Positions 1 to 6,111 of a stretch of DNA of 10,698 nucleotides are shown piece by piece; the stretch's first letter is position 1; each line of letters opens with the position of its first letter. This DNA is from Actinomycetes bacterium (lineage in GTDB: Bacteria; Actinomycetota; Actinomycetes; Actinomycetales; Microbacteriaceae), in assembly GCA_023386675.1 (NCBI GenBank), contig JAEWJG010000207.1, positions 1 through 10,698 on the forward strand, given 5' to 3'. A program made the position numbers and the translations under genes. The notes beneath the pieces are model-generated. The model was not told where the DNA came from and searched no databases. It was given only the letters and a program-made list of their open reading frames with translations.

Positions 1-76
1 CCGAGTCGTACACCACGTCGGCCGGGATCTCGCCCGCGATGATCCGCGAGAAGATCGAACGCTCCGTGTCTGCCAT
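1..76 (-). CDS. HIT-family (HinT-like) nucleotide-binding protein, N-terminal fragment
   Basis: Only the first 25 codons are inside the window; the gene continues past the left edge. The reading frame from the ATG at 76 gives MADTERSIFSRIIAGEIPAD and then VVYDS. The F-x-x-I-I-x-G-E-I-P-A pattern is the hallmark start of histidine-triad (HIT/HinT) proteins, which hydrolyse AMP-lysine and other purine nucleoside phosphoramidates in the cytoplasm. The catalytic HxHxH triad would lie beyond the edge and cannot be checked. It follows rsmE in the same direction after 70 bp, the usual actinobacterial order, so it is probably the next gene of the hrcA-dnaJ-rsmE cluster. The short GGATGG just before the start could act as a ribosome binding site. 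The same bases contain a TAGGAT box, discussed separately. Confidence in the family is high even though the gene is partial. Confidence 0.88.
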   Translation of the reverse strand, partial: MADTERSIFSRIIAGEIPADVVYDS

Positions 77-82
77 GGTTCC

Positions 83-88
83 ATCCTA
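83..88 (-). promoter_or_regulatory. Possible -10 box (TAGGAT) just upstream of hinT
   Basis: On the minus strand TAGGAT ends six bases before the hinT ATG. It fits the actinobacterial TAnnnT (TAGRRT) -10 pattern, and the spacing would put the transcription start at or very near the ATG, giving a leaderless message. No convincing -35 is visible. The overlapping GGATGG may instead simply be the ribosome binding site of an operon-internal gene, so this is a weak call. Confidence 0.25.
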
Positions 89-146
89 TTCGCGCGGGCC
101 GACATCGGGCCGGGGTGTCCGCTGAGGGCGTGACCGTGGATGCCCG

Positions 147-875
147 TCACCAGCGGCCGAGGGCGGCGTTCATCACCGCGAGCGCGGCCGGACCGGCGGT
201 GGACGTACGCAGCACGGTGTCGCCGAGGCGCACGAGCTCGGCGCCGGCCTCGCGGAAAGCGGACAGCTCCTGCGGTGCGATGCCGCCTTCGGGGCCGACG
301 ACCAGCACGAGGTCGCGGCCGTCGGGCGCGAGGCCCGTCAGCGGCTCCGTCGCATCGGGCTCCAGCACCAGTACCCGCGCCCCCGCGGCCAGCGCCGCGA
401 CCTGCTTCGTGGTCGCCAGCTCCCCCACCTCGGGCGTCCACGCGCGGATGGACTGCTTCGCCGCCTCCCGCACGATCGTCCCCCAGCGCTCACGGCCCTT
501 CGCCACCTTCGCGCCCTCCCAGCGAGACACCGAACGGGACGCGGACCACGGCACCACCGCATCGACCCCCAGCTCGGTCGCCGCCTGGATGGCCAGCTCG
601 TCCCGGTCGCCCTTCGCGAGCGCCTGGACCAGCGTGATCGCCGGCGTCGGCCGCGGCACGCGCGACACCGACTCCACATCGATGGTCAGCTCGGTGTTCG
701 TCGCCACCAGCACCTCGCCGGAGGCGACGAGACCGCGGCCGTTGCCGATCAGCACCGACTCCCCCGGCCGCGTGCGGTTCACGGTCGCCGCGTGCTTCGC
801 CTCCGCGCCCGTCAGCGACAGCCGGCCTCCGACCTCGACGTCGGCGAGGTCTTCGCGCAGGTAGAGCGACGCCAC
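147..875 (-). CDS. rsmE: 16S rRNA (uracil(1498)-N(3))-methyltransferase RsmE
   Basis: The 242-residue protein has the usual RsmE length. RsmE methylates N3 of U1498 in helix 44 of 16S rRNA on assembled 30S subunits, using S-adenosylmethionine. The N-terminal part (about 1-70, starting VASLYLRED) matches the PUA-like RNA-binding domain. The C-terminal SPOUT (trefoil-knot) domain carries the SAM-loop signature GPEGG at 194-198 followed by L-x-x-F, and a conserved LGDTVLRTSTA stretch at 217-227. Many bacterial RsmE proteins have RTETA there; this one has Ser at 225. The start is a GTG only two bases after the dnaJ stop codon and has no clear Shine-Dalgarno sequence, so translation is probably coupled to dnaJ. 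The alternative of reading through upstream in the same frame overlaps dnaJ and is not credible. Function is assigned with high confidence from the SPOUT motifs and context. Confidence 0.95.
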   Translation of the reverse strand: MASLYLREDLADVEVGGRLSLTGAEAKHAATVNRTRPGESVLIGNGRGLVASGEVLVATNTELTIDVESVSRVPRPTPAITLVQALAKGDRDELAIQAATELGVDAVVPWSASRSVSRWEGAKVAKGRERWGTIVREAAKQSIRAWTPEVGELATTKQVAALAAGARVLVLEPDATEPLTGLAPDGRDLVLVVGPEGGIAPQELSAFREAGAELVRLGDTVLRTSTAGPAALAVMNAALGRW

Positions 876-877
876 GG

Positions 878-1990
878 CTACAGGTTGAGGAACCGGTCGC
901 GGAGCTTGGCGAACAGCCCCTGCTGGAAGTGCGCCAGCGTGGGCTGCGAACCCTTGTACGTGGACGCGAACTTCTTGATCAGCTCCTTCTCCTTGTGGTC
1001 GAGCTTGGTGGGCGTGACCACCTGGATGCCGACCCGCAGGTCTCCGCGGCCGCTGCCGCGCAGGTGGGTGATGCCACGATCCTTCACCGTGACGATGTCG
1101 GCGGACTGGGTGCCGGCCCGCAGTTCGAGGCGGATGTCGCCGTCGAGCGCCTTCACGGTCGCCGTCGTCCCGAGGATGGCATCCGTCATCGACAGCTCCA
1201 GCGTGCAGAGCAGGTCGTCGCCGTCGCGGCTGAACACCTCGTGGTGCTTGACCTTGATCTCGAGGTAGAGGTCGCCGTTGGGGCCGCCGGCGGGGCCGGC
1301 CTCGCCGCTGCCCGGCATCTGCAGGCGCAGGCCGGTGTCGACGCCCGCGGGGATGTCCACCGGGACGCTCCGGCGCGCGCGGACGCGGCCCTGGCCCTGG
1401 CAGGTGACGCACGGCGTCGCGATGACGGTGCCGTAGCCGCGGCAGGTGCCGCACGGGCTCGACGTCATGACGTTGCCGAGCAGCGAGCGGACGGACCGCT
1501 GGATGCTGCCCGTTCCGTGGCAGATGTCGCAGGTGACCGGCTGCGTGCCGGGCTGGCAGCACGAGCCGTTGCAGGTCTCGCAGACGACCGCCGTGTCGAC
1601 CTCCAGGTCGCGGTGCGTTCCGAAGATCACCTCGTCGAGGTCGACCTCGACGCGCAGGAGCGCATCCTGGCCCCGCTCGCGGCGGGAACGCGGGCCACGG
1701 CCGCCGCCGCCTCCCCCGCCGAAGAACGTCTCGAAGATGTCGCTGAAGCCGGCGAAGTCGGCGCTGCCCGCCCCGCCGAAGCCGCCCGAACCGCCCAGGT
1801 CGTACTGCTGTCGCTGCTGCGGGTCGCTCAGCACGTCGTACGCGTGCGTCACCAGCTTGAACCGCTCCTGCGCCTCGGCGCTGGGGTTCACATCCGGGTG
1901 CAGCTCGCGCGCGAGCCTGCGGTACGCCTTCTTGATCTCGTCGGGGCTGGCGTCTCGCTCGACGCCGAGGACTTCGTAGTGGTCGGCCAC
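878..1990 (-). CDS. dnaJ: DnaJ2-type molecular chaperone (Hsp40)
   Basis: This 370-residue type I J-protein stimulates the ATPase of DnaK and delivers unfolded clients in the cytoplasm. The J domain occupies residues 1-66 with the HPD tripeptide at 31-33. A Gly/Phe-rich linker follows (about 66-107, including a run of seven glycines). The zinc-binding domain has four CxxC motifs: C137/C140, C154/C157, C180/C183 and C194/C197. The rest is the two beta-barrel client-binding domains and dimerisation end. Two extra cysteines, 144 and 145, sit where the first CxxCxGxG repeat normally ends in Gly. The GTG start at 1990 gives the standard J-domain N-terminus and is preceded by AAGGAA about ten bases upstream; no in-frame ATG lies nearby. 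It follows hrcA after 52 bp and precedes rsmE by 2 bp. Its place behind hrcA, not dnaK-grpE, marks it as the DnaJ2 paralogue of actinobacteria, presumably controlled by the CIRCE site ahead of hrcA. Confidence 0.96.
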   Translation of the reverse strand: MADHYEVLGVERDASPDEIKKAYRRLARELHPDVNPSAEAQERFKLVTHAYDVLSDPQQRQQYDLGGSGGFGGAGSADFAGFSDIFETFFGGGGGGGRGPRSRRERGQDALLRVEVDLDEVIFGTHRDLEVDTAVVCETCNGSCCQPGTQPVTCDICHGTGSIQRSVRSLLGNVMTSSPCGTCRGYGTVIATPCVTCQGQGRVRARRSVPVDIPAGVDTGLRLQMPGSGEAGPAGGPNGDLYLEIKVKHHEVFSRDGDDLLCTLELSMTDAILGTTATVKALDGDIRLELRAGTQSADIVTVKDRGITHLRGSGRGDLRVGIQVVTPTKLDHKEKELIKKFASTYKGSQPTLAHFQQGLFAKLRDRFLNL

Positions 1991-2042
1991 GTGGGGCTGT
2001 TCCTTCGTCTTGTCGTTCGCTGTGATTCGGGCTGCCGGCGGC

Positions 2043-3065
2043 CTACTGGTCGCCGAGCAGCCGGGAGAGGTAGCGGGCGACGGCGCGGACGGCCGCCATG
2101 TTGCCCGAGTAGTCCATGCGGAGCGGTCCGAGCAGGCCCACGCGGGCCACATCCGCTCCTGCCGCACTGTAACCGCTGGAGAGGATGGATGCTTCCGCGA
2201 GTCCGAAGCCGGCGTTCTCGCGGCCGATGCTGACGGCCACACCGTGCTGGTCGGTCGCCATCTCGTCGAAGAGCCGCAGCAGCACCACCTGCTCCTCGAT
2301 CGCCTCCAGCACCGGGGTGATGCTGCCAGGGAAGTCGAGCTCGGTGCGGACCAGGTTCGCCGCACCGGCCATGACCAGCTTCTCCTGCCGGTTGGCGGCG
2401 ATCTGGTCGAGCAGGGCGCTCGCGACCGGCTCGACCAGCGCGCGCGTGCGGTCGGTGAGCGCGGCGGGCAGGTCGCGCAGGCGCGCGGTGGCCTCGCCGA
2501 GGGTCAGGCCGGCGACGGCGCCGTTGATCGCGCCGCGGATCTCGGCCACATCCTCGTCGGTCAGCTCGGCGGACAGCTCGATGACCCGCTGCTCGACCGC
2601 GCCGGAGTCGGTGATGAGCACGCTGAGCAGTCGTCGCGGGGCGAGGGCCACCAGCTCGATGTGCCGGATGCGCGACCGCGTCACCGACGGGTACTGCACC
2701 AGCGCGACCTGGTTCGTCAGCTGCGACAGCAGGCGGACGGTGCGCGAGAGCACGTCGTCGAAGTCGGCGGACGCGCCGAGGAACGTCTCGATGGCCGTGC
2801 GCTGCGCGGTCGATAGCGGCCGGACTTCTGCGAGGTGGTCGACGAACAGGCGGTAGCCCTTGTCCGTGGGGACGCGTCCCGACGACGTATGAGGAGCAGC
2901 GATCAGCTCCTCCTCCTCGAGCAGGGCCATGTCGTTGCGGATGGTCGCGGCGGACACGCCGAAGGAGTGCCGCTCCACGATGCTCTTGGACCCGACCGGC
3001 TCCCGCGACGCCACGTAGTCCTGCACGATGACGCGCAGAACCTCGAGACTGCGTTCCGAGACCAT
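2043..3065 (-). CDS. hrcA: Heat-inducible transcription repressor HrcA
   Basis: HrcA represses class I heat-shock genes by binding CIRCE operators, with GroEL helping it stay folded. The product is 340 residues, the normal length. The N-terminal winged helix-turn-helix includes VSAATIRNDMALLEEEELI at 37-55 and the wing PHTSSGRVPTDKGYR at 58-72, both strongly conserved in HrcA. The central GAF-like and dimerisation region follows, ending with the conserved GPLRMDYS at 313-320. The ATG at 3065 is preceded by GGGAGG at good spacing, which fixes the start; longer in-frame extensions run through the operator and promoter and are rejected. A near-perfect CIRCE lies 21 bases upstream, so the gene is almost certainly autoregulated together with the dnaJ-rsmE genes behind it. 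It is transcribed divergently from a DUF4870 gene. Confidence 0.97.
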   Translation of the reverse strand: MVSERSLEVLRVIVQDYVASREPVGSKSIVERHSFGVSAATIRNDMALLEEEELIAAPHTSSGRVPTDKGYRLFVDHLAEVRPLSTAQRTAIETFLGASADFDDVLSRTVRLLSQLTNQVALVQYPSVTRSRIRHIELVALAPRRLLSVLITDSGAVEQRVIELSAELTDEDVAEIRGAINGAVAGLTLGEATARLRDLPAALTDRTRALVEPVASALLDQIAANRQEKLVMAGAANLVRTELDFPGSITPVLEAIEEQVVLLRLFDEMATDQHGVAVSIGRENAGFGLAEASILSSGYSAAGADVARVGLLGPLRMDYSGNMAAVRAVARYLSRLLGDQ

Positions 3066-3085
3066 TCCCGCCTCCCGTCGACCGA

Positions 3086-3112
3086 TTAGCACTCGTAGTT
3101 CTTGAGTGCCAA
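3086..3112. promoter_or_regulatory. CIRCE operator (HrcA binding site)
   Basis: On the plus strand the left arm is TTAGCACTC (3086-3094), the spacer is exactly nine bases, and the right arm is GAGTGCCAA (3104-3112). The CIRCE consensus is TTAGCACTC-N9-GAGTGCTAA, so only one of the 18 arm bases differs (C for T at 3110). It lies 21 bases upstream of the hrcA ATG and directly adjoins a TAGGAT box, an ideal position to block transcription initiation of hrcA-dnaJ. This is the classical HrcA autoregulatory arrangement. Confidence 0.96.
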
Positions 3113-3117
3113 TCCTA
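3112..3117 (-). promoter_or_regulatory. Candidate -10 box of the hrcA promoter
   Basis: On the minus strand TAGGAT immediately precedes (and shares one base with) the CIRCE element. It matches the actinobacterial TAGRRT/TAnnnT -10 form, and the start site would fall inside CIRCE, as in other HrcA-repressed promoters. I see no good TTGACA-like hexamer 16-18 bases upstream, so the -35 is not assigned. Confidence 0.45.
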
Positions 3118-3142
3118 CCGCGAGGAAACACGCGCAGGATGA

Positions 3143-3172
3143 TTGTCGGCTGTGACACGGCCGCAGTACCGT
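3143..3172 (+). promoter_or_regulatory. Candidate promoter of the first DUF4870 gene
   Basis: TTGTCG (3143-3148) and TACCGT (3167-3172) are separated by 18 bases and could be the -35 and -10 boxes. Transcription would start near 3180, leaving a leader of about 45 bases before the ATG at 3224. Both boxes match consensus only partly. The divergent hrcA promoter and CIRCE lie 30 bases to the left, so HrcA binding could in principle influence this promoter too. Confidence 0.35.
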
Positions 3173-3223
3173 ATGGGCAGCGGTTCGACGCACGTCGCAA
3201 CCGACCACGAAAGGGCTACGCCG

Positions 3224-3652
3224 ATGTCAGACCCGAATCAGCCCGCCGACCCCGCCGGCGGTGTCCCCCCGCAGCAGCCGTACGCCTCCGCCCCCGCCGC
3301 CCCGCTCGACGCAGCGCAGGACAAGCAGTGGGCCGCCTTCGCGCACCTCGGAGGCATCTTCTGGTTCCTCCCCTCCCTCATCATCTGGCTCGTGTTCAAG
3401 GACCGCGGGCGACTCGTCGATCAGGAGGCCAAGGAGGCCCTGAACTGGCAGATCACGTGGATCAGTGCGTGGATCGTGTCCCAGATCATCGGCGTCATCC
3501 TGGCCTTCACCGGTATCGGCTTCCTGCTCTTCGGCCTGCTCATCCCGTGGGCGCTGTACATCGTGAACCTGGTGTTCTCGATCCTCGGCTTCGTGCGGGT
3601 GAACAGCGGAGGCACCTACCGCTACCCTCTGAACTTCCGCTTCATCAAGTAA
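3224..3652 (+). CDS. DUF4870 domain-containing small membrane protein (first of a tandem pair)
   Basis: The 142-residue protein has a Pro/Ala-rich, probably cytoplasmic N-terminus (about 1-34, with PPQQPY). It is followed by the DUF4870 core of three hydrophobic segments at about 37-58, 73-98 and 100-125, and a short polar tail ending in YPLNFRFIK. The family features visible are a KDRG after the first segment (59-62) and ALNWQIT (72-78) at the head of the second. DUF4870 proteins (sometimes described as Tic20-like) are integral membrane proteins of unknown function. The ATG at 3224 is preceded by GAAAGGG at about eight bases. An upstream TTG in the same frame at 3143 would add 27 residues lacking membrane character and would overlap the candidate promoter, so I reject it. 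A paralogue follows 91 bp downstream. There is no signal peptide in the usual sense; the first segment probably serves as the membrane anchor. Confidence 0.88.
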   Translation: MSDPNQPADPAGGVPPQQPYASAPAAPLDAAQDKQWAAFAHLGGIFWFLPSLIIWLVFKDRGRLVDQEAKEALNWQITWISAWIVSQIIGVILAFTGIGFLLFGLLIPWALYIVNLVFSILGFVRVNSGGTYRYPLNFRFIK

Positions 3653-3670
3653 CCGGCGCGTTCAGACTCT

Positions 3671-3699
3671 TTTCAGCCTCGGGCTCCACGCCCTAGGCT
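3671..3699 (+). promoter_or_regulatory. Candidate promoter of the second DUF4870 gene
   Basis: TTTCAG (3671-3676) and TAGGCT (3694-3699) are 17 bases apart, a good sigma-70-type spacing. The -10 fits the actinobacterial TAnnnT form, while the -35 is poor. Initiation would be near 3706, giving a leader of roughly 38 bases with a GGGAGA ribosome binding site. Almost the whole element lies inside an 11-bp inverted repeat, which suggests control at this promoter. Confidence 0.4.
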
Positions 3700-3700
3700 G
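3674..3700. repeat. 11-bp inverted repeat between the DUF4870 genes
   Basis: Left arm CAGCCTCGGGC (3674-3684) and right arm GCCCTAGGCTG (3690-3700) are complementary at 10 of 11 positions around a five-base loop, TCCAC. It begins 22 bases after the stop codon of the first DUF4870 gene. It may be a terminator hairpin for that gene, though no T-tract follows (the TCTTTT lies before it). Alternatively it is an operator, because the right arm contains the candidate -10 box of the next gene. The dyad is seen directly; its role is open. Confidence 0.7.
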
Positions 3701-3743
3701 TGGACGACCATGTCCACCCTGGCCAACAAGGGAGAACAGCATC

Positions 3744-4127
3744 ATGTCCGCGACACCCCCGCCGCCCCCGCCGCAGCAGCCCTACGGCGGAGCCGCGCAG
3801 CAGCTCAGCCCGGCCGATGAGAAGCTCTGGGCGACCCTCATCCAGATCGGCGGCATCCTGTTCAGCTGGATTCCGGCCCTCATCGGCTACCTCGTGCTGA
3901 AGGACCGCGGTCCGTTCGTGCGGGCGCACGCAGCGACCGCGCTGAACTTCCAGATCACGATCTTCATCGCCTACGTCGTCGGCGGCATCCTGTCGATCGT
4001 CGTCATCGGCATCTTCATCATCATCGCCGCGTGGATCCTGGACATCGTGTTCAGCATCATCGCTGCCATCAAGGCGAACCAGGGCGAGTACTACACGTAC
4101 CCGGTCGCGATCAAGTTCGTCAGCTAA
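3744..4127 (+). CDS. DUF4870 domain-containing small membrane protein (second of a tandem pair)
   Basis: This 127-residue paralogue of the preceding gene has a short N-terminus with six consecutive prolines then QQPYGG. Three hydrophobic segments follow, at about 29-52, 68-83 and 84-109, and a polar end with YTYPVAIKFVS. It shares the family landmarks with its neighbour: KDRG at 53-56, ALNFQIT at 66-72, and the Y-x-Y-P near the C-terminus. It has no recognisable enzymatic motif; function is unknown and membrane localisation is inferred from hydrophobicity. The ATG at 3744 has GGGAGA about nine bases upstream. Its TAA stop overlaps the convergent hemW stop codon (4124-4126 against 4125-4127), so there is no room for a conventional terminator between them. 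The two DUF4870 proteins differ considerably in sequence, so the duplication is not recent. Confidence 0.88.
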   Translation: MSATPPPPPPQQPYGGAAQQLSPADEKLWATLIQIGGILFSWIPALIGYLVLKDRGPFVRAHAATALNFQITIFIAYVVGGILSIVVIGIFIIIAAWILDIVFSIIAAIKANQGEYYTYPVAIKFVS

Positions 4128-5359
4128 GCGGCCTCGTCCGCGAGCAGCCGGCGCACCACCGCGTCGGCCAGGAGCCGCCCCCGCAGGGTCAGCACGATCG
4201 TCCCGCGGAGGGCGGCTCTCCCGTCTACCAGGCCGTCCGCGATCAGCGCGGGCACCTCGTGCCGGCCGGCGTCGCCGAGCTCGGCGGTGGAGACACCCTC
4301 GCGGATGCGGCTGAGCAGCAGGACGCGCTCGACACGCCGGGTCCCGGCGTCGAGCGTCTCGCGTCCGGCCGCGGGAGACTCCCCCGCCAGCACGCGCTGG
4401 GCGTAGGCGGCGGGATGCTTCACGTTCCACCAGCGGACCCCGCCGACGTGGCTGTGCGCGCCCGGGCCGACGCCCCACCAGTCGTGGCCGAGCCAGTAGG
4501 CGAGGTTGTGCCGGGAGCGGTGGGCCGTGTCCGTCGCCCAGTTGCTGACCTCGTACCAGTCGTAGCCGGCGTCGGCGAGGCGCTGGTCGGCGAGCTCGTA
4601 CATGTCGGCTTCGAGGTCGTCGTCCGGCTCCGGCACCTGGCCGGAGCGGATCTGCCGGGCGAGCTTCGTGCCCTGCTCGACGATCAGCGCGTACGCCGAC
4701 AGGTGGTCGGGCGCGCACGCCAGCGCGGTGTCGAGGCTCTGCGACCAGTCGTCCAGGGACTCCCCCGGCGTGCCGTAGATGAGGTCGAGGCTGACCTGCA
4801 GGCCGGCCTCGCGCGCCCACCCGACGACGAGCGGGATGCGCGCCGGGTCGTGGGTGCGTTCCAGTGTCTCGAGGACGTGCGGGACGGCGGACTGCATCCC
4901 GAAGGACACCCGCGTGAAGCCGGCGTCGGCGAGGCGGCGGAGGTCGTCCGCATCCACGGAGTCGGGGTTCGCCTCGGTCGTCACCTCTGCGCCGTCGGCG
5001 AGCCTCCAGGCGTCGCGGACCGCGCCGAGCATGGCCGCGAGGTCGCCCGGCGGCAGGAGGGTGGGGGTGCCGCCGCCGAAGAAGACCGTCGAGACCGGGC
5101 GCTCCGGGAGGCCGCTCTCGTGCAGCACATGCTTCGCCAGCTCGACTTCGCGGACCGCGTGGCCGGCGTAGTCCGACTGGGACACTCCACGCAGCTCGGT
5201 CGCCGTGTAGGTGTTGAAGTCGCAGTAGCCGCAGCGCACGCGGCAGAACGGGACGTGCAGGTACACGCCGAAGTCGCGGCTCTCGGCGCCGTCGGCCGCG
5301 CTCGCGGGCAGCAGGCCGTCGGCCGGGGCCGGGTCGCCCAGGGGAAGCGTGCTGGGCAT
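4124..5359 (-). CDS. hemW: Radical SAM heme chaperone HemW (HemN-like)
   Basis: The product is 411 residues. HemW is a radical-SAM-family protein that binds heme and delivers it to haem enzymes; it is often misannotated as oxygen-independent coproporphyrinogen III oxidase (HemN). The radical SAM cluster motif is CRVRCGYC (C39, C43, C46), followed by Asp-Phe where HemN would have a fourth cysteine, which favours HemW. Further conserved parts are GGGTPT at 95-100 (SAM binding), SFGMQS at about 152-157, HNLAYW at 284-289 and GVGPGAHS at 296-303. The C-terminal HemN-type domain follows. The ATG at 5359 shares its A with the TGA stop of the upstream DUF1990 gene (TGATG). I see no good Shine-Dalgarno sequence, so translation is likely coupled. 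About 30 residues precede the first conserved strand, longer than usual, but no better internal start is obvious. Membership of the lepA-hemW-hrcA neighbourhood supports the call. Confidence 0.94.
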   Translation of the reverse strand: MPSTLPLGDPAPADGLLPASAADGAESRDFGVYLHVPFCRVRCGYCDFNTYTATELRGVSQSDYAGHAVREVELAKHVLHESGLPERPVSTVFFGGGTPTLLPPGDLAAMLGAVRDAWRLADGAEVTTEANPDSVDADDLRRLADAGFTRVSFGMQSAVPHVLETLERTHDPARIPLVVGWAREAGLQVSLDLIYGTPGESLDDWSQSLDTALACAPDHLSAYALIVEQGTKLARQIRSGQVPEPDDDLEADMYELADQRLADAGYDWYEVSNWATDTAHRSRHNLAYWLGHDWWGVGPGAHSHVGGVRWWNVKHPAAYAQRVLAGESPAAGRETLDAGTRRVERVLLLSRIREGVSTAELGDAGRHEVPALIADGLVDGRAALRGTIVLTLRGRLLADAVVRRLLADEAA

Positions 5360-6006
5360 CAGGCGGAGCTCGCGGGGTGGAGCGACCGCAGGTATTTCGC
5401 GGTGAACCGGCGCTGCATGTACGACAGCACCGGGTAACCGAGCCGGTAGAACGCGTTCGACGGGCGCGAGAGCGCGCGCAGGACGAACCACACCGTCCCG
5501 TCGTCGTGCTGCTCGACCATGAAGAGCTCTTCACCGCTCTCCGGATGTCCGCGGAGCGTCCCGTAGGCGAAGCCGCGGCGGTGGGGCTCGTCGATGACGT
5601 AGACGACACGGATGGGAGCGGAGACCTTCAACGGGCCGAACGGGATCTTGAGCACCGCGGTCATCCCGTTTCGGACGAACGGGGTGCCGTCGTCGGCGAA
5701 CACGTCCTCCTCGGGCCGGTTGGCACGCATCCGCATCGGCGTGCCGTCTGGCCCGAACTCGACACCCTCGTACTGCACGCCGGTGCCCTCGTTCACCTCG
5801 GTGACGAGGATGCCGCTGCCCTTCTGCACGCCCCACGCCATCAGCGCGGTCGCCGCGGCGTCGAACCGCTCGTCCCCGCTGCCGAGCCGGATGCTGCGCT
5901 CGAGCGGCTTGTAGCCCTTCGGCGGGTAGTAGAGCAGATCCGCCGCCTGGGTGGCGCCGACCGCCCCGTACGTGACGGGTTGGTCGGTGAAGCTGGAGCG
6001 CCGCAT
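5359..6006 (-). CDS. DUF1990 (UPF0548) family protein
   Basis: The 215-residue protein is recognisable as DUF1990/UPF0548 from its overall pattern: an early VTYGAVGAT, YYPPKGYKPLERSIRLGSG at about 26-44, and the characteristic FAYGTLRGHPESGEELF at about 146-162. The protein ends in FTAKYLRSL. No enzymatic function is established for the family; it has an SRPBCC-like soluble beta-rich look, but that is only an impression. No signal peptide or membrane segment is evident. The start chosen is the ATG at 6006, preceded by GGAAG about nine bases away. An in-frame ATG at 6024 would add six residues (MAEDGC) but has a weaker ribosome binding site. The TGA stop overlaps the hemW ATG by one base, so the two genes almost certainly share a message. 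Divergent from a DHFR-like gene 105 bp away. Confidence 0.87.
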   Translation of the reverse strand: MRRSSFTDQPVTYGAVGATQAADLLYYPPKGYKPLERSIRLGSGDERFDAAATALMAWGVQKGSGILVTEVNEGTGVQYEGVEFGPDGTPMRMRANRPEEDVFADDGTPFVRNGMTAVLKIPFGPLKVSAPIRVVYVIDEPHRRGFAYGTLRGHPESGEELFMVEQHDDGTVWFVLRALSRPSNAFYRLGYPVLSYMQRRFTAKYLRSLHPASSA

Positions 6007-6024
6007 GCAACCATCTTCCGCCAT

Positions 6025-6044
6025 GTTCCGCGGGTTCGCGAAAC
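6025..6044. repeat. Imperfect inverted repeat in the DUF1990/DHFR-like divergent region
   Basis: GTTCCGCG (6025-6032) and CGCGAAAC (6037-6044) are complementary at seven of eight positions around GGTT. It lies 19 bases upstream of the chosen DUF1990 start, in the region shared with the divergent gene. It could be an operator or a leader hairpin. It is short and GC-rich, so chance is possible. Confidence 0.4.
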
Positions 6045-6111
6045 GGGGGTCTGGAGTTGTGGAGAGTGTTCGTGCTGTAGTGGGCAGGACTCGCAATGGA
6101 GGGAGCCCCGC

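Noticed and set aside
1681..1800. Glycine/proline-coding low-complexity repeat
   Set aside because: This is the ordinary Gly/Phe-rich linker of DnaJ, not a tandem repeat element or CRISPR-like array.
929..2233. Long plus-strand open frame opposite dnaJ/hrcA
   Set aside because: Antisense shadow typical of GC-rich DNA: composition dominated by Ala, Arg, Gly and Val, no recognisable family, no ribosome binding site, and fully covered by two clear genes on the minus strand.
3143..3223. TTG start adding 27 residues to the first DUF4870 protein
   Set aside because: It would swallow the candidate promoter, has no ribosome binding site, and the ATG at 3224 is well placed behind GAAAGGG.
3693..5609. 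Long minus-strand frame over hemW in another reading frame
   Set aside because: Arg/Pro/Ala-rich low-complexity translation without motifs; the hemW frame carries all radical SAM signatures.
5377..6111. In-frame N-terminal extension of the DHFR-like protein
   Set aside because: The extension overlaps the DUF1990 gene in antisense and lacks family similarity. The ATG at 6112 has a strong GGAGGGAG and gives the correct domain start.
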